A stretch of 64,000 nt of DNA from the NCBI RefSeq assembly GCF_014642875.1, contig NZ_BMJC01000004.1, forward strand, positions 234,070 to 298,069, written 5' to 3'. The stretch is from Puia dinghuensis. GTDB taxonomy: Bacteria > Bacteroidota > Bacteroidia > Chitinophagales > Chitinophagaceae. How positions within the stretch are numbered: position 1 is the first letter of the stretch; each line of letters opens with the position of its first letter. Position numbers and translations under genes: made by a program. The notes beneath the pieces are model-generated. The model was not told the origin of the DNA. It worked only from the letters and a program-made list of their open reading frames with translations, and searched no databases. Of this stretch, positions 8,639-17,568 are shown piece by piece.

Positions 8639-9295
8639 TTATTTTTTTGCGGTGGAGTCGGCGCTTGCGGAAGACGAGCTCCCTGCGCTGGCGCCGGCGG
8701 GATGAGCCGCCGCCTGTTTTGATTTTATATAAACGATCACCATCCAGCGGCGCATAGTACTCAACTGAGAAGCATAACTTCCCATTTTGTTCTTACCGTA
8801 AGTGACTGAATAGTACATCTGGCCTTCGGGCATAGCCTCATATCGCGCGTCGCCGACCAGGGTTGCGGGCTTAGAGGGGAAGGGGCCATCGCCGCCTTTG
8901 TAAAGCGGACCGTTGCCGTCCAGTTTGGGGCCGTGGCAGATGGCGCAGTTGACCAGGTAGAGCCGCTCGGCTTCCACCGTATCCATGGACGTCAGCGGGT
9001 TCTTTACTTCCCTGGAGGCGTGGTAGTTGGTGGTATCGCCGGCTGCGTCCTTGGTCAGGAGGAAGGGGAAGAGTTCGCCCCGCTTGATCGTGCCCGGGAC
9101 GGGGGTGTTGCTGAAGTGGATGCCCTGCTTCAACAACTCCGCCTTTTGCTCTTCAGTCGTAGCATAGGTCTCGTAGGCGCGGCTGTAGCCCATGTCAGGC
9201 ATGTAAACCCTTCCGGGGTCGCGTTGCACGCCACCACAGCTGATAAAGGTGGTTATCCCAACTACTATTGATGATAAGATGATTACTTTTTTCAT
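8639..9295 (-). CDS. actE: Alternative complex III monoheme cytochrome c subunit ActE
   Basis: 218-residue lipoprotein-like cytochrome c. The N-terminus (hydrophobic stretch ending TTFISCGG) has a lipobox-like Cys at about residue 20, suggesting anchoring at the outer face of the cytoplasmic membrane. One heme-binding motif, CAICH, lies at about residue 117; Met residues in AMPEGQMYYSVTYGKNKMGS are candidate axial ligands. The last 25 residues are Ala/Ser-rich and low in complexity. In ACIII this subunit is a late electron carrier and a candidate donor to the CuA subunit encoded two genes downstream. Confidence 0.9.
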   Translation of the reverse strand: MKKVIILSSIVVGITTFISCGGVQRDPGRVYMPDMGYSRAYETYATTEEQKAELLKQGIHFSNTPVPGTIKRGELFPFLLTKDAAGDTTNYHASREVKNPLTSMDTVEAERLYLVNCAICHGPKLDGNGPLYKGGDGPFPSKPATLVGDARYEAMPEGQMYYSVTYGKNKMGSYASQLSTMRRWMVIVYIKSKQAAAHPAGASAGSSSSASADSTAKK

Positions 9296-9317
9296 GATAA
9301 TATTCTTAGGCTATCGC

Positions 9318-9908
9318 TTAGGCTAAAAGTTCTCCTTTGTGTTTAAGTGGTGTTTTGTCGGTGTCGTAACGTCCAATCCACCAGCCGGTCTCGGCCTCCT
9401 GGAGATTGATGCCCACGGCGCCTACGTTGGTCAGGAAAGCCTTGATCTCTTCTGCGTTGCTCTTTTCCGTCAATTCGATGACCATGGTAAACTGGTCGTC
9501 GGTGCTGCGGAGGTTGAAGTGGTGTTTACGGACAAAAGGCGCCATCTGATTGAGGAAGAGGAAGGTGAGGAACATCCCTACGGCAGAGAACAATACGGTG
9601 AGCTCGAATGTAATAGGAATCCATGCCGCCAGGTCGAAGTGAGACTTGCCGCCGATGTTGACGGGCCAGTCGATGTTGAAGACCCAGCCGATGCCGGTGA
9701 GGGCGGTGGTGGTGCCCGTGATGCCATAGATAAAGCCGGCCGTATGCAAGCTGGTGTCCCTCAGCCCCAGTGCGTGATCCATCCCGTGGATGGGCATGGG
9801 CGTGTAGACTTCATGGATCTTATATCCTGCAGAACGGACCTTCCCGATAGCAGGAAAGAGTACCGCTTCGTCTGTAAAAACCCCAACAACAAATTTTTTA
9901 ACTGCCAT
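9318..9908 (-). CDS. actD: Alternative complex III subunit ActD (DUF3341)
   Basis: 196-residue DUF3341 protein: a soluble N-terminal alpha/beta part (FVVGVFTDEAVLFPAI, then YTPMPIHGMDHALGL), two transmembrane helices (about 57-77 and 100-122) and a short ferredoxin-like C-terminal part. It binds no cofactor and connects the cytoplasmic side of ActC/ActF. Lies between actC (13 bp upstream) and actE (22 bp downstream). The length fits the family. Confidence 0.9.
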   Translation of the reverse strand: MAVKKFVVGVFTDEAVLFPAIGKVRSAGYKIHEVYTPMPIHGMDHALGLRDTSLHTAGFIYGITGTTTALTGIGWVFNIDWPVNIGGKSHFDLAAWIPITFELTVLFSAVGMFLTFLFLNQMAPFVRKHHFNLRSTDDQFTMVIELTEKSNAEEIKAFLTNVGAVGINLQEAETGWWIGRYDTDKTPLKHKGELLA

Positions 9909-9921
9909 ACTTATTTAGCTT

Positions 9922-11373
9922 TTAATGCGCATGTGCGTATTCGTGTGCAAATTCTTCGACAGGCATCTGTTCCAATGGTCCCATCTTCTCCTTGTACGAT
10001 TCACCGGATTTCTTCAGGATGTGCTTGATCTCCGCGATGGCGATGACCGGGAAGAACTTGCTGAACAGGAAGTAACAGGTGAAAAACAGGCCGAATGTGC
10101 CGATATAGAACCCGACTTCCCAAATGCTCGGCGCATAATACATGGCCCAGCTGCTGGGAAGGTAGTCGCGATAGATAGAGGTTACGATGATCACAAACCG
10201 TTCGAACCACATCCCGATGTTGACGATCACAGACATAAAGAAGGTGACGGTGAGGTTGCGGCGCATCTTGCGGAACCAGAAGATCTGGGGCGACAGCACG
10301 TTACAGCCCATCATCAGGTAGTAGCTCCAGCCATAGGGGCTGAAGATATTGACCCGGTTTTGAGCAAAGGCCCAACCTTCGAATTTATTCTGACCATACC
10401 AGGAAATGAACAGCTCTGTCAGGTAAGCTATACCCACGATCGAACCGGTGAGTACAATAACCTTATTCATCACTTCGATATGCTCGAGGGTAATATACCC
10501 TTCAAGCTTCAACACCTTACGGCTGACGAGCAGCAGGGTCTGCACCATCGCAAAACCAGAGAAGATGGCGCCCGCAACGAAGTAAGGGGGGAAGATGGTG
10601 GTATGCCAGCCCGGGATAACGGAGGTGGCGAAGTCCATGGATACTATCGTGTGTACGGAAAGCACCAGCGGGGTACTCAGACCGGCCAATACCAGGGAGA
10701 GCGACTCGTGACGCTGCCAGTGTTTCGTAGAACCCGTCCAGCCAAAGGAAAGGACGCCATACATCAATTTGCGCCATTTTACTTTTGCCCGGTCACGAAC
10801 GGTGGCGATGTCGGGGATCAGGCCCGAATACCAAAAGAGTACGGATACGGTGAAGTAAGTCGAGATGGCGAATACGTCCCACAGCAGGGGGGAGTTGAAG
10901 TTTGGCCAAACCGGACCGCGGGTATTGGGATAAGGCATGATAAAGAAGCACAGCCAGACGCGGCCCATGTGCCAGATAGGAAACTGACCCGCGCACATAA
11001 CGGCGAAGATGGTCATGGCTTCCGCCGCCCTGTTCACACCCGTACGCCAGCCCTGGCGGAACAGCAGCAAGATCGCGGAGATGAGGGTTCCGGCGTGACC
11101 GATACCAACCCACCAGACGAAGTTGGTGATATCCCAGCCCCAACCGATGGTGCGGTGAAGGTTCCACTGGCCGACGCCATAGATCACCTGCTCAGTTACG
11201 GACCAGACGCCGAATAAAAGACAGCACACAGAGATGATGAAGCCGATCCACCAGAGGCGGGAGGGAGCAGCTTCGACGGGCCGGACGATATCTTCCGTAA
11301 CCTGGTGATAATCCTTCTGACCTTCTACCAGCGCTGTTCTTACTTGTGATTCATACCTTAAGGGAGCTTGCAT
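9922..11373 (-). CDS. actC: Alternative complex III NrfD-like membrane subunit ActC
   Basis: 483-residue NrfD/PsrC-type membrane protein with about ten helices, the main quinol-oxidising membrane subunit of alternative complex III. It begins with a roughly 55-residue cytoplasmic stretch containing VRPVEAAPSRLWW and ends with a His-containing tail (EEFAHEYAHAH). Starts 56 bp after actB. A long opposite-strand reading frame over this gene is a codon-bias shadow. Confidence 0.92.
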   Translation of the reverse strand: MQAPLRYESQVRTALVEGQKDYHQVTEDIVRPVEAAPSRLWWIGFIISVCCLLFGVWSVTEQVIYGVGQWNLHRTIGWGWDITNFVWWVGIGHAGTLISAILLLFRQGWRTGVNRAAEAMTIFAVMCAGQFPIWHMGRVWLCFFIMPYPNTRGPVWPNFNSPLLWDVFAISTYFTVSVLFWYSGLIPDIATVRDRAKVKWRKLMYGVLSFGWTGSTKHWQRHESLSLVLAGLSTPLVLSVHTIVSMDFATSVIPGWHTTIFPPYFVAGAIFSGFAMVQTLLLVSRKVLKLEGYITLEHIEVMNKVIVLTGSIVGIAYLTELFISWYGQNKFEGWAFAQNRVNIFSPYGWSYYLMMGCNVLSPQIFWFRKMRRNLTVTFFMSVIVNIGMWFERFVIIVTSIYRDYLPSSWAMYYAPSIWEVGFYIGTFGLFFTCYFLFSKFFPVIAIAEIKHILKKSGESYKEKMGPLEQMPVEEFAHEYAHAH

Positions 11374-11429
11374 AGTATGTTGAGCTTTTTGCTATTGATA
11401 TTTATTGTCCACGAACGGGTCTACGATTG

Positions 11430-14400
11430 CTATTCTGACAAGGTAGTTTCCTTTTTCCCTTCAGTTTCGGCTGCCCCATAAGCGACTTCCGAATGCCGCA
11501 CCTTCGCCAGGTAGCTGACATTGGGCAGGGTGTGCAACTCTTCGATGACGTAGTACAGCCGGTCGAAATTGTCTTTCCGGGTTGTGCTGATGCGGCTCGA
11601 AATGCTGTTGGCATTGCCAAAGACGATGGCTTCCGTGGGACATGCCTGCTGGCAGGCCGTCTGTATATCCACCATGTCCTCGAGGACGCGGTTCTCTTTC
11701 TTCGCCTTGAGCTTTCCATCCTGCAAGCGCTGTACGCAGAAGCTGCACTTTTCCATGACGCCGCGGCTGCGGACGACAACGTCGGGGTTCAGCACCATGC
11801 GGGTGAGGTCGTCGTTCATCTGGAAGACAGCCGGGTCCAGTTTGCCGACTATGGACTGGTCCTGGTTGTTCGGGAAGCTGTCGGCGCCGGTGTAGTCGGC
11901 CCAGTTGAAACGGCGAACTTTATAGGGACAGTTGTTGGCGCAATAGCGGGTGCCGATGCAACGGTTATAGGCCATCTGGTTAAGACCTTCGGTGCTGTGG
12001 TTGGTGGCGTTGACGGGACAGACGTTCTCGCAGGGCGCGTTGTCACAATGCTGGCAAAGCATCGGCTGGAATACCACCTGTACGTCTTCGGGGCTGTCCA
12101 GGTTATTGGACGGCGTAGTGTAATAGCGGTCGATACGCAGCCAGTGCATATCGTGATAGCGCATTACTTCGTGCTTCCCGACGATGGGAACGTTGTTCTC
12201 GGCATAGCAGGCTACGACGCAGGCGGAGCAGCCAGTGCAGGAGTTGAGGTCGATGGACATGCCCCACTTGATGCCCGGCTTGTCGTACTGCGGGTAAAGA
12301 GTCCCCTGGTCGGTAAAATGCTCTATCCCGCCAAAAGGCTTCAGCTCTTCTTCCCGTTCGTTCATTACGTAACCGGGCTCCTTTTTGAAGGTATCGAGAG
12401 TTAGCTCCTTGACCACTTCCGTACGGCCTTCGTAGGAGCTGTGCGTCTGGGTGAAGGCGAGCTTGAAGGTATCGTTTGTCTTTTCAAAGCTGCCGTCGGC
12501 GGCGTACCAATCCACTGTCGTGCCGTTGAAGGTGAGCAGGGGGAAGGCGTTCTGGCCCGCACCGGCTGCGGCCTTACCGATAAAATCGGGGGTATTGTCG
12601 GGGTTGGCGCTGCTTCGGCCATAACCCACGGCGATGCCGATGACTTCGTTGTTGGTGCCGGGGATGATCACTGTGGGCAGGCTCAGCTCTTTGTTGCCGG
12701 CCTTTACCTTGATCACCTGTTTGGTGGGATATACTTCGTAGGCGTCGGCCTGGCGGCGATCGCCAAGATCGAGGCCCCAGGTGTCCTTTGCAAATTTGGG
12801 GGAGACGACGGCGTAGTTGTCCCAATCCGCCTTTGTGATGGGATCGGGTACTTCCTGCAGCCAGGGGTTGTTGGCCTGGGCGCCGATGCCCATAGTCACT
12901 TTCTGATAGAGGACAATTTCAAATTGGCCGCCTTTTTTGATGGAGCCGATGGCGCTGGCAGCGTCGCCGACCTTGCCATTATTATAGGAGACGGCCGAAG
13001 CGGCGCCGGCAGTTGGTTCGATGACACCGTCCTGCAGGGCTTTCTCATAGGCTTCGATGCCGCCCAGTTTGCCCGTCCAGTATTGTTTGAAATATGCTTC
13101 GTAAGCCGTGGTACTCCCGCTCCATTTCAGCAGGGAATCCTGGAAATGCCGCGTCTTGAACAGCGGAGCGATAGTGGGTTGCAGGAAGGAGAAATAACCG
13201 GGCTTGGGTTCGGCGTCACCCCAGCTTTCGAGGAAGTGCGGGGCGGGCAGCACATATTTGGTGAGTTCGGTCGTTTCGTCCAGCCGGTCGTTGAAGGAGA
13301 TGGAGGCCTTTACCTTCTTCAGGCCGGCCTTGAACTTCTCCGCATCATAATAATCATATGCCGGGTTCACGCCGTAGACCAGCAGGGCCCCTACTTTGCC
13401 GTCGTTGAGGTCAGCGACCAGCGCGTTCATCTCGCTGTCGATGCCCTGGCGGGTCTGTAAGGGGGCCGACCAATCGACTGTAGAGCCATTTGCACCGATG
13501 GCTTCGTTGATGGCGTTGACGATGATCTGGATGTTGACATTATTGCTGCCGCTGATGACAAGGGCATTCCCTTTATTATCCAGCAGGTCTTTTGCCGCTT
13601 TTTTAACCCCGGCTTTCAATTTTTCCGGAAGGGCGGGCGCCGTAACAGAACCACCCAGCTCTGCATAAAGTGCCAGGGCGATAGCCCCCGTTTCGGTGGG
13701 GCGATGGGTGTAGCGGTGGTCGGCATTGCCGCCAGTCATGGAGAGCAGGCTTTCGAATTGATAGTGCTTGCTCATCTCGGGGTTCTTGGCGCTGACCTTA
13801 CGGTTTACCGACCAATACCGCGCGAATTCGACGGGGCTCAGCCAGGTTGCGAGGAAGTCGGCGCCAAGCGAGACGACGACCTTTGCCTTGTCAAACCTGT
13901 AGGAAGGCAGGCTGCGCTTGCCGTATGTGGCTTCGTTGGCCAGCAGCATCCCGCTGTAAGTGTCGGCGTCATATTGTACGTGGCGGCTGCCCGGATACTT
14001 TGCCAGGAAGTCGCTGATAATTTGTTTTGTAGTAGGCGACGTAATCGTACCGGTCAGCAGCACGATCGGCCCACCGGCAGAAGCAAGCGCATCGCTTACC
14101 AGCTTATCGAAGGCCTCGAACGTGCTTACCTCGTTGGGTTTGCCATCCGTTATCTGAACCGGGAAACGAAGGCGGGCCGTATCATAAAGATCGAGCACCG
14201 AAGCCTGTACCCGGGCCGAAGTACCGCCCTTGGTGAGGGAAGAGAGGGTGTTGCCTTCGATCTTGATCGGGCGCCCGTCCCGAACCTTCGCGACTACAGG
14301 AACGACATCACCACCAAAGGAATAGGTGGTTGCGTAAAAGTCGGCGACACCGGGGATCATGTTATCCGGCTTGTTGAGATAGGGGACGACATGACGGACA

Positions 14401-14612
14401 GGCATCTCACAGGAGGCAGCCAGGGTGGCAGCAGCCGTGCTAAAGCCCAGATATTTTAGAAAATCCCTACGGGGATGTTTGGCGTCGAGCAATCCTTTTG
14501 AATCCAGGCCTTCGAACGGTAGGTTCTCATTGAACTCGTTCTCCGTTGATTTCTGAAACGCTTCGCTGTTATTGCGCTCTCCGAAACTTTGCCAGTACTT
14601 TTTGTCGCTCAT
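11430..14612 (-). CDS. actB: Alternative complex III iron-sulfur/molybdopterin-like subunit ActB
   Basis: 1060 residues from the chosen start. It fuses an N-terminal molybdopterin-oxidoreductase-like domain, which in ACIII carries no Mo cofactor, with a C-terminal 4Fe-4S ferredoxin domain. The Cys clusters are visible: CTGCSACVVAC, CQHCDNAPCENVC, CANNC, and CSFC with CQQAC. A twin-arginine signal (HPRRDFLKYLGF) lies about residue 50, after a leader of polar residues, as usual for ActB. The start at 14612 (MSDKKYWQ) is preferred over an in-frame ATG at 14711, because the longer form would overlap actA by 44 bp and add unrelated residues. Confidence 0.93.
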   Translation of the reverse strand: MSDKKYWQSFGERNNSEAFQKSTENEFNENLPFEGLDSKGLLDAKHPRRDFLKYLGFSTAAATLAASCEMPVRHVVPYLNKPDNMIPGVADFYATTYSFGGDVVPVVAKVRDGRPIKIEGNTLSSLTKGGTSARVQASVLDLYDTARLRFPVQITDGKPNEVSTFEAFDKLVSDALASAGGPIVLLTGTITSPTTKQIISDFLAKYPGSRHVQYDADTYSGMLLANEATYGKRSLPSYRFDKAKVVVSLGADFLATWLSPVEFARYWSVNRKVSAKNPEMSKHYQFESLLSMTGGNADHRYTHRPTETGAIALALYAELGGSVTAPALPEKLKAGVKKAAKDLLDNKGNALVISGSNNVNIQIIVNAINEAIGANGSTVDWSAPLQTRQGIDSEMNALVADLNDGKVGALLVYGVNPAYDYYDAEKFKAGLKKVKASISFNDRLDETTELTKYVLPAPHFLESWGDAEPKPGYFSFLQPTIAPLFKTRHFQDSLLKWSGSTTAYEAYFKQYWTGKLGGIEAYEKALQDGVIEPTAGAASAVSYNNGKVGDAASAIGSIKKGGQFEIVLYQKVTMGIGAQANNPWLQEVPDPITKADWDNYAVVSPKFAKDTWGLDLGDRRQADAYEVYPTKQVIKVKAGNKELSLPTVIIPGTNNEVIGIAVGYGRSSANPDNTPDFIGKAAAGAGQNAFPLLTFNGTTVDWYAADGSFEKTNDTFKLAFTQTHSSYEGRTEVVKELTLDTFKKEPGYVMNEREEELKPFGGIEHFTDQGTLYPQYDKPGIKWGMSIDLNSCTGCSACVVACYAENNVPIVGKHEVMRYHDMHWLRIDRYYTTPSNNLDSPEDVQVVFQPMLCQHCDNAPCENVCPVNATNHSTEGLNQMAYNRCIGTRYCANNCPYKVRRFNWADYTGADSFPNNQDQSIVGKLDPAVFQMNDDLTRMVLNPDVVVRSRGVMEKCSFCVQRLQDGKLKAKKENRVLEDMVDIQTACQQACPTEAIVFGNANSISSRISTTRKDNFDRLYYVIEELHTLPNVSYLAKVRHSEVAYGAAETEGKKETTLSE

Positions 14613-14667
14613 ATTTGAGAAGTTAAACTTTATGGTGCTCCGCGGGCGGAGGGAGGGTAGTAGAAAA

Positions 14668-15927
14668 TTAGTAGTGACATTTTTGACATTCGGTGCCGCC
14701 GATGTTCTCAACGGTGACCGAGTCCATAGTGCCGTTTTTCAAATCTTTATGAAAACGCTCGTAAATGCTGTAGAATTTATTCCCGTTACCTGAGGAGTCG
14801 GGGAAGTTCACCTTGGTGGTGCGGTGGCAGTTGATACACCAACCCATGCTCAGCGGAGCGAATTGTCTTACTTCATCCATTTCCTGGATGGGTCCGTGGC
14901 AGGTCTGACACTGTACCTGGCCAGCTTTTGTGTGCTGAGCGTGGCTAAAGAATACGTGGTCGGGGAGATTGTGGATCTTGGTCCATTGCACCGGCTTTGC
15001 ATTGGCAAGATTATAGGAGTTTGTCTTGGGGTCGAAGCCGGTGTAGCTATACAGCTTCTGGATCTCTGCCGTACCGTCTACCTTGCTGCCGTCTTCGCGA
15101 TAGAGTTGCGGGCCCTTGGTGTAGTCGTTGATCGCGGCATGACAGTTCATACAGACGTTCAGCGGCGGCACGGTGGCGTGTCTGCTGTCCATGGCGTTGC
15201 TGTGACAGTACAGACAGCTGATCTGGTTGATGCCGGCGTGAACTTTATGGGAGTAGAAGATCGGCTGTTCAGGCTGATAACCTTGTTGCCGGCCAAGACC
15301 GATGGCGCCTTCTACAACCAGGTAACCCCCGGCGACAAAGACCACGAGGATGAGCATGGCGATATAGGCCTTATTGCGATAGAAGGGAACGGGTTCCGCG
15401 GCGGGAATACCTTCTTTGTCGTCGGAGAGCTTTTTCAGGCTGCTGTTAACCTGAAGGAGCACAAACATGATGATCGCGAGGATCAGGGTCAGGATACCGT
15501 AAAGCAGGGTGTTGTCGCTTTCCTGTTCTTTGTTGTCAACGGTATTTCCCGGACCCGGAGGAGGTGGCGGCTGAGCAGCTTCCACATACTTGAAGATGGC
15601 ATCGATTTCGCCATTTGTCATGGAGGGGAACGTGTTCATCGGGACCTTGAACTGATTGTACAACCCAGTGAAATAGGGATTTCCCGAAGCCAACACCTTT
15701 GTATTATTACGGACCCAGTCGTGGAGCAGGTTCTTGTCAGGGATCCTGTCAACTGCCCCCTTCAGAGCCGGCCCGATGATCTGCTTAAAAGGGCTGTGAC
15801 ACGAGGCGCAATTCGTCTGGAATAAAGCCTTACCGTCCTGAGCAAACAACCTATTTCCGAGGGAAAACAGAGAGAGGAGGAGGATACTGAATATTAGCCT
15901 TTTGACTGTTGGTCTGTGGTTGGTCAT
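14668..15927 (-). CDS. actA: Alternative complex III multiheme cytochrome c subunit ActA
   Basis: About 419 residues, first gene of the respiratory run. It has a signal peptide (RLIFSILLLSLFSLG), then an N-terminal monoheme cytochrome domain (CASCH), two transmembrane helices, and a C-terminal pentaheme domain with CLYCH, CMNCH, CQTCH, CINCH and CQKCH. That makes six hemes in total. Electrons would pass from ActB iron-sulfur centres through these hemes to ActE or directly to the oxidase. The start at 15927 (MTNHRPTV) is chosen because a TAnnTTTG promoter box at 15973-15980 would lie over the alternative in-frame start at 15975. Confidence 0.92.
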   Translation of the reverse strand: MTNHRPTVKRLIFSILLLSLFSLGNRLFAQDGKALFQTNCASCHSPFKQIIGPALKGAVDRIPDKNLLHDWVRNNTKVLASGNPYFTGLYNQFKVPMNTFPSMTNGEIDAIFKYVEAAQPPPPPGPGNTVDNKEQESDNTLLYGILTLILAIIMFVLLQVNSSLKKLSDDKEGIPAAEPVPFYRNKAYIAMLILVVFVAGGYLVVEGAIGLGRQQGYQPEQPIFYSHKVHAGINQISCLYCHSNAMDSRHATVPPLNVCMNCHAAINDYTKGPQLYREDGSKVDGTAEIQKLYSYTGFDPKTNSYNLANAKPVQWTKIHNLPDHVFFSHAQHTKAGQVQCQTCHGPIQEMDEVRQFAPLSMGWCINCHRTTKVNFPDSSGNGNKFYSIYERFHKDLKNGTMDSVTVENIGGTECQKCHY

Positions 15928-15972
15928 ATATACAAAAGTGTATAAATGTGGAAAAATCTCCTTAACAGGTTG

Positions 15973-15980
15973 CAAAAATA
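15973..15980 (-). promoter_or_regulatory. -7 promoter box of the act-cta operon
   Basis: TATTTTTG on the minus strand fits the Bacteroidota TAnnTTTG box and leaves a leader of about 45 nt before the actA ATG at 15927. A TTG at 16003-16005 lies 22 bp upstream, slightly further than the usual -33 spacing. Confidence 0.5.
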
Positions 15981-16138
15981 AGTCAGGATTTTAACAATAT
16001 ATCAACATGCAGAAAATTTTTTTTCCCGCGTCTGGCGTGGGTTTCAGCGAATTACGTCAAATCGTTCTGACCTTCTGTCATAGTATTGTCAACGCATGCA
16101 GCGAACAAAATAGGCAGCTAAAATCGCTGTAGGCAATG

Positions 16139-16146
16139 TAGTTTTG
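16139..16146 (+). promoter_or_regulatory. -7 promoter box abutting purN start
   Basis: TAGTTTTG fits TAnnTTTG and ends 3 nt before the purN ATG. If it is used, the transcript would begin at or next to the start codon, giving a leaderless mRNA. No clear -33 TTG is seen 19-21 bp upstream. Confidence 0.45.
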
Positions 16147-16149
16147 CGC

Positions 16150-16728
16150 ATGCAGAAGATTGCCATTTTCGCGTCCGGAACAGGGACGAACACAGCCCGG
16201 ATCATTGATCATTTTCGTCATCACGCCACCATCAAAGTCGCACTTATCGTCTGTAATAAACCTGGCGCGGGAGTGCTGGACATTGCCTCGCGGGAAGGCA
16301 TTCCCACCTTATTAATAGAAAAAGAACCTTTTTTCCGGGGAGATGCCTATGTAAAGCAGCTGCGTGAAAAACAGATCGACTTCATCGTGCTGTCAGGATT
16401 CTTATGGAAGATGCCCGAGGTGCTGATCAAGGCCTGGCCCGGCAGGATCATCAATATCCATCCCGCCCTGCTCCCAAAATTCGGCGGCAAAGGGATGTAT
16501 GGCCGCTTTGTGCATGAGGCGGTGATCGCGGCGGCGGAAATAGAAACAGGTATTACCATTCACTACGTGGATGAACAATATGATCACGGCCAGCCGATCT
16601 TCCAGGCCAGGGTCAGCGTCGAAAAGGACGACACCCCCGACACGCTCGCAAAAAAGGTGCATATGCTGGAATATGAGCACTTTCCGCGGGTGATCGAGGA
16701 GGTGCTGAAGTTGCAAAATCGGCGTTAA
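16150..16728 (+). CDS. purN: Phosphoribosylglycinamide formyltransferase (GAR transformylase)
   Basis: 192 residues. It transfers a formyl group from 10-formyl-tetrahydrofolate to GAR in purine synthesis. Seen: the N-terminal nucleotide-binding loop FASGTGTNTARI, the catalytic segment NIHPALLPKFGGKGMYG with Asn/His, and the catalytic Asp region in VDEQYDHGQPIF. The ATG at 16150 is preferred to a TTG two codons upstream, which lies inside the promoter box. It diverges from the act operon across a 222-bp gap and is followed by a short GC hairpin. No other pur genes are nearby. Confidence 0.92.
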   Translation: MQKIAIFASGTGTNTARIIDHFRHHATIKVALIVCNKPGAGVLDIASREGIPTLLIEKEPFFRGDAYVKQLREKQIDFIVLSGFLWKMPEVLIKAWPGRIINIHPALLPKFGGKGMYGRFVHEAVIAAAEIETGITIHYVDEQYDHGQPIFQARVSVEKDDTPDTLAKKVHMLEYEHFPRVIEEVLKLQNRR

Positions 16729-16732
16729 AAAT

Positions 16733-16746
16733 GCGGCTCCGGCCGC
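16733..16746 (+). terminator. Possible weak terminator after purN
   Basis: GCGGC-TCCG-GCCGC hairpin 5 nt after the purN stop codon, followed by a T-richer stretch (tttgtcctatttt) a few bases downstream. The stem is short and the tail interrupted, so termination is uncertain. Confidence 0.35.
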
Positions 16747-16794
16747 TGGTTTGTCCTATTTTGGTAGTAGTATTACGATTAAAATAATTAGCCA

Positions 16795-17550
16795 TTGGCA
16801 TTTTCTACCCATAAGAACTTACTGCTTCCCTTATCCTTTTTTGTCTTTCTCCTTTTTTGCAGCAAGGCCAGGGGGCAGGAAGTGACCATCCATGGGACGG
16901 TATTCAATATGTATCGCACCAAGCCACTGGACGGGGTCAGTGTCATGAGCACCATGGGAAGGGGTACCGCGACGGACTCCAATGGCAACTATGCTATCAC
17001 CGTAAGCATAAAAGATTCGCTCTACTTCTCCTATCTTGGCCGGGAGACCGCCAAATTCCCCATTAGCAACATCAACTCTCTGAACGGTTTCGACATCGCC
17101 CTCCATGTTGACCCCGTTACCCTTAAAGAAGTAAAGGTGATGCCCCGCAACTATCATTATGACTCCTTGCAAAACCGGCAGGACTATGCCAAGATCTTCA
17201 ATTACAAGAAGCCGGGTTTTAAGCTAAATAGTACGACAGGCCAGGACGGGGGAGGCGTCGGTGTCGATCTGAATCAGCTGATCGAGATGTTCGATCGCGC
17301 CAAGACCAGGCGAACGCTTGCCTTTCAGCGTAGGTTGGAGGATGAAGAAAGGGAAAAGTATGTCGACTATCGTTTCAACCGGAGCACCGTACTCAAGATA
17401 ACCCATCTCGAAGGCGACGAGCTGGACAGCTTTATGGCTCGCTACCGCCCCTCCTACGACTTCTGTCACCGGGCGACGGATTACGATCTGCTGGACTATA
17501 TCAAGCTGGCCTTTCATGAATACCAGGCAGACCGGAAGGATCACCCCTAA
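16795..17550 (+). CDS. Secreted protein with carboxypeptidase-D regulatory-like domain
   Basis: 251 residues. The N-terminus is a signal peptide (KNLLLPLSFFVFLLFCS, cut near ARGQ). Residues about 28-105 form a CarboxypepD_reg-like beta-sandwich (VTIHGTVFN, PLDGVSVMSTMGRGTATDSNGNY), the domain that often precedes TonB-dependent barrels but here stands alone. The rest is charged and helical without a recognised domain. The start is TTG, the first possible start after an in-frame stop at 16789. Function unknown; a cell-envelope role is inferred from the export signal and domain. Confidence 0.75.
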   Translation: MAFSTHKNLLLPLSFFVFLLFCSKARGQEVTIHGTVFNMYRTKPLDGVSVMSTMGRGTATDSNGNYAITVSIKDSLYFSYLGRETAKFPISNINSLNGFDIALHVDPVTLKEVKVMPRNYHYDSLQNRQDYAKIFNYKKPGFKLNSTTGQDGGGVGVDLNQLIEMFDRAKTRRTLAFQRRLEDEEREKYVDYRFNRSTVLKITHLEGDELDSFMARYRPSYDFCHRATDYDLLDYIKLAFHEYQADRKDHP

Positions 17551-17568
17551 AATCATAGACTATATAAT

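Noticed and set aside
9925-11217. 430-codon plus-strand open frame
   Set aside because: It lies entirely opposite actC, has an Asp/Glu/His/Arg-rich composition without hydrophobic pattern, and is a codon-bias shadow.
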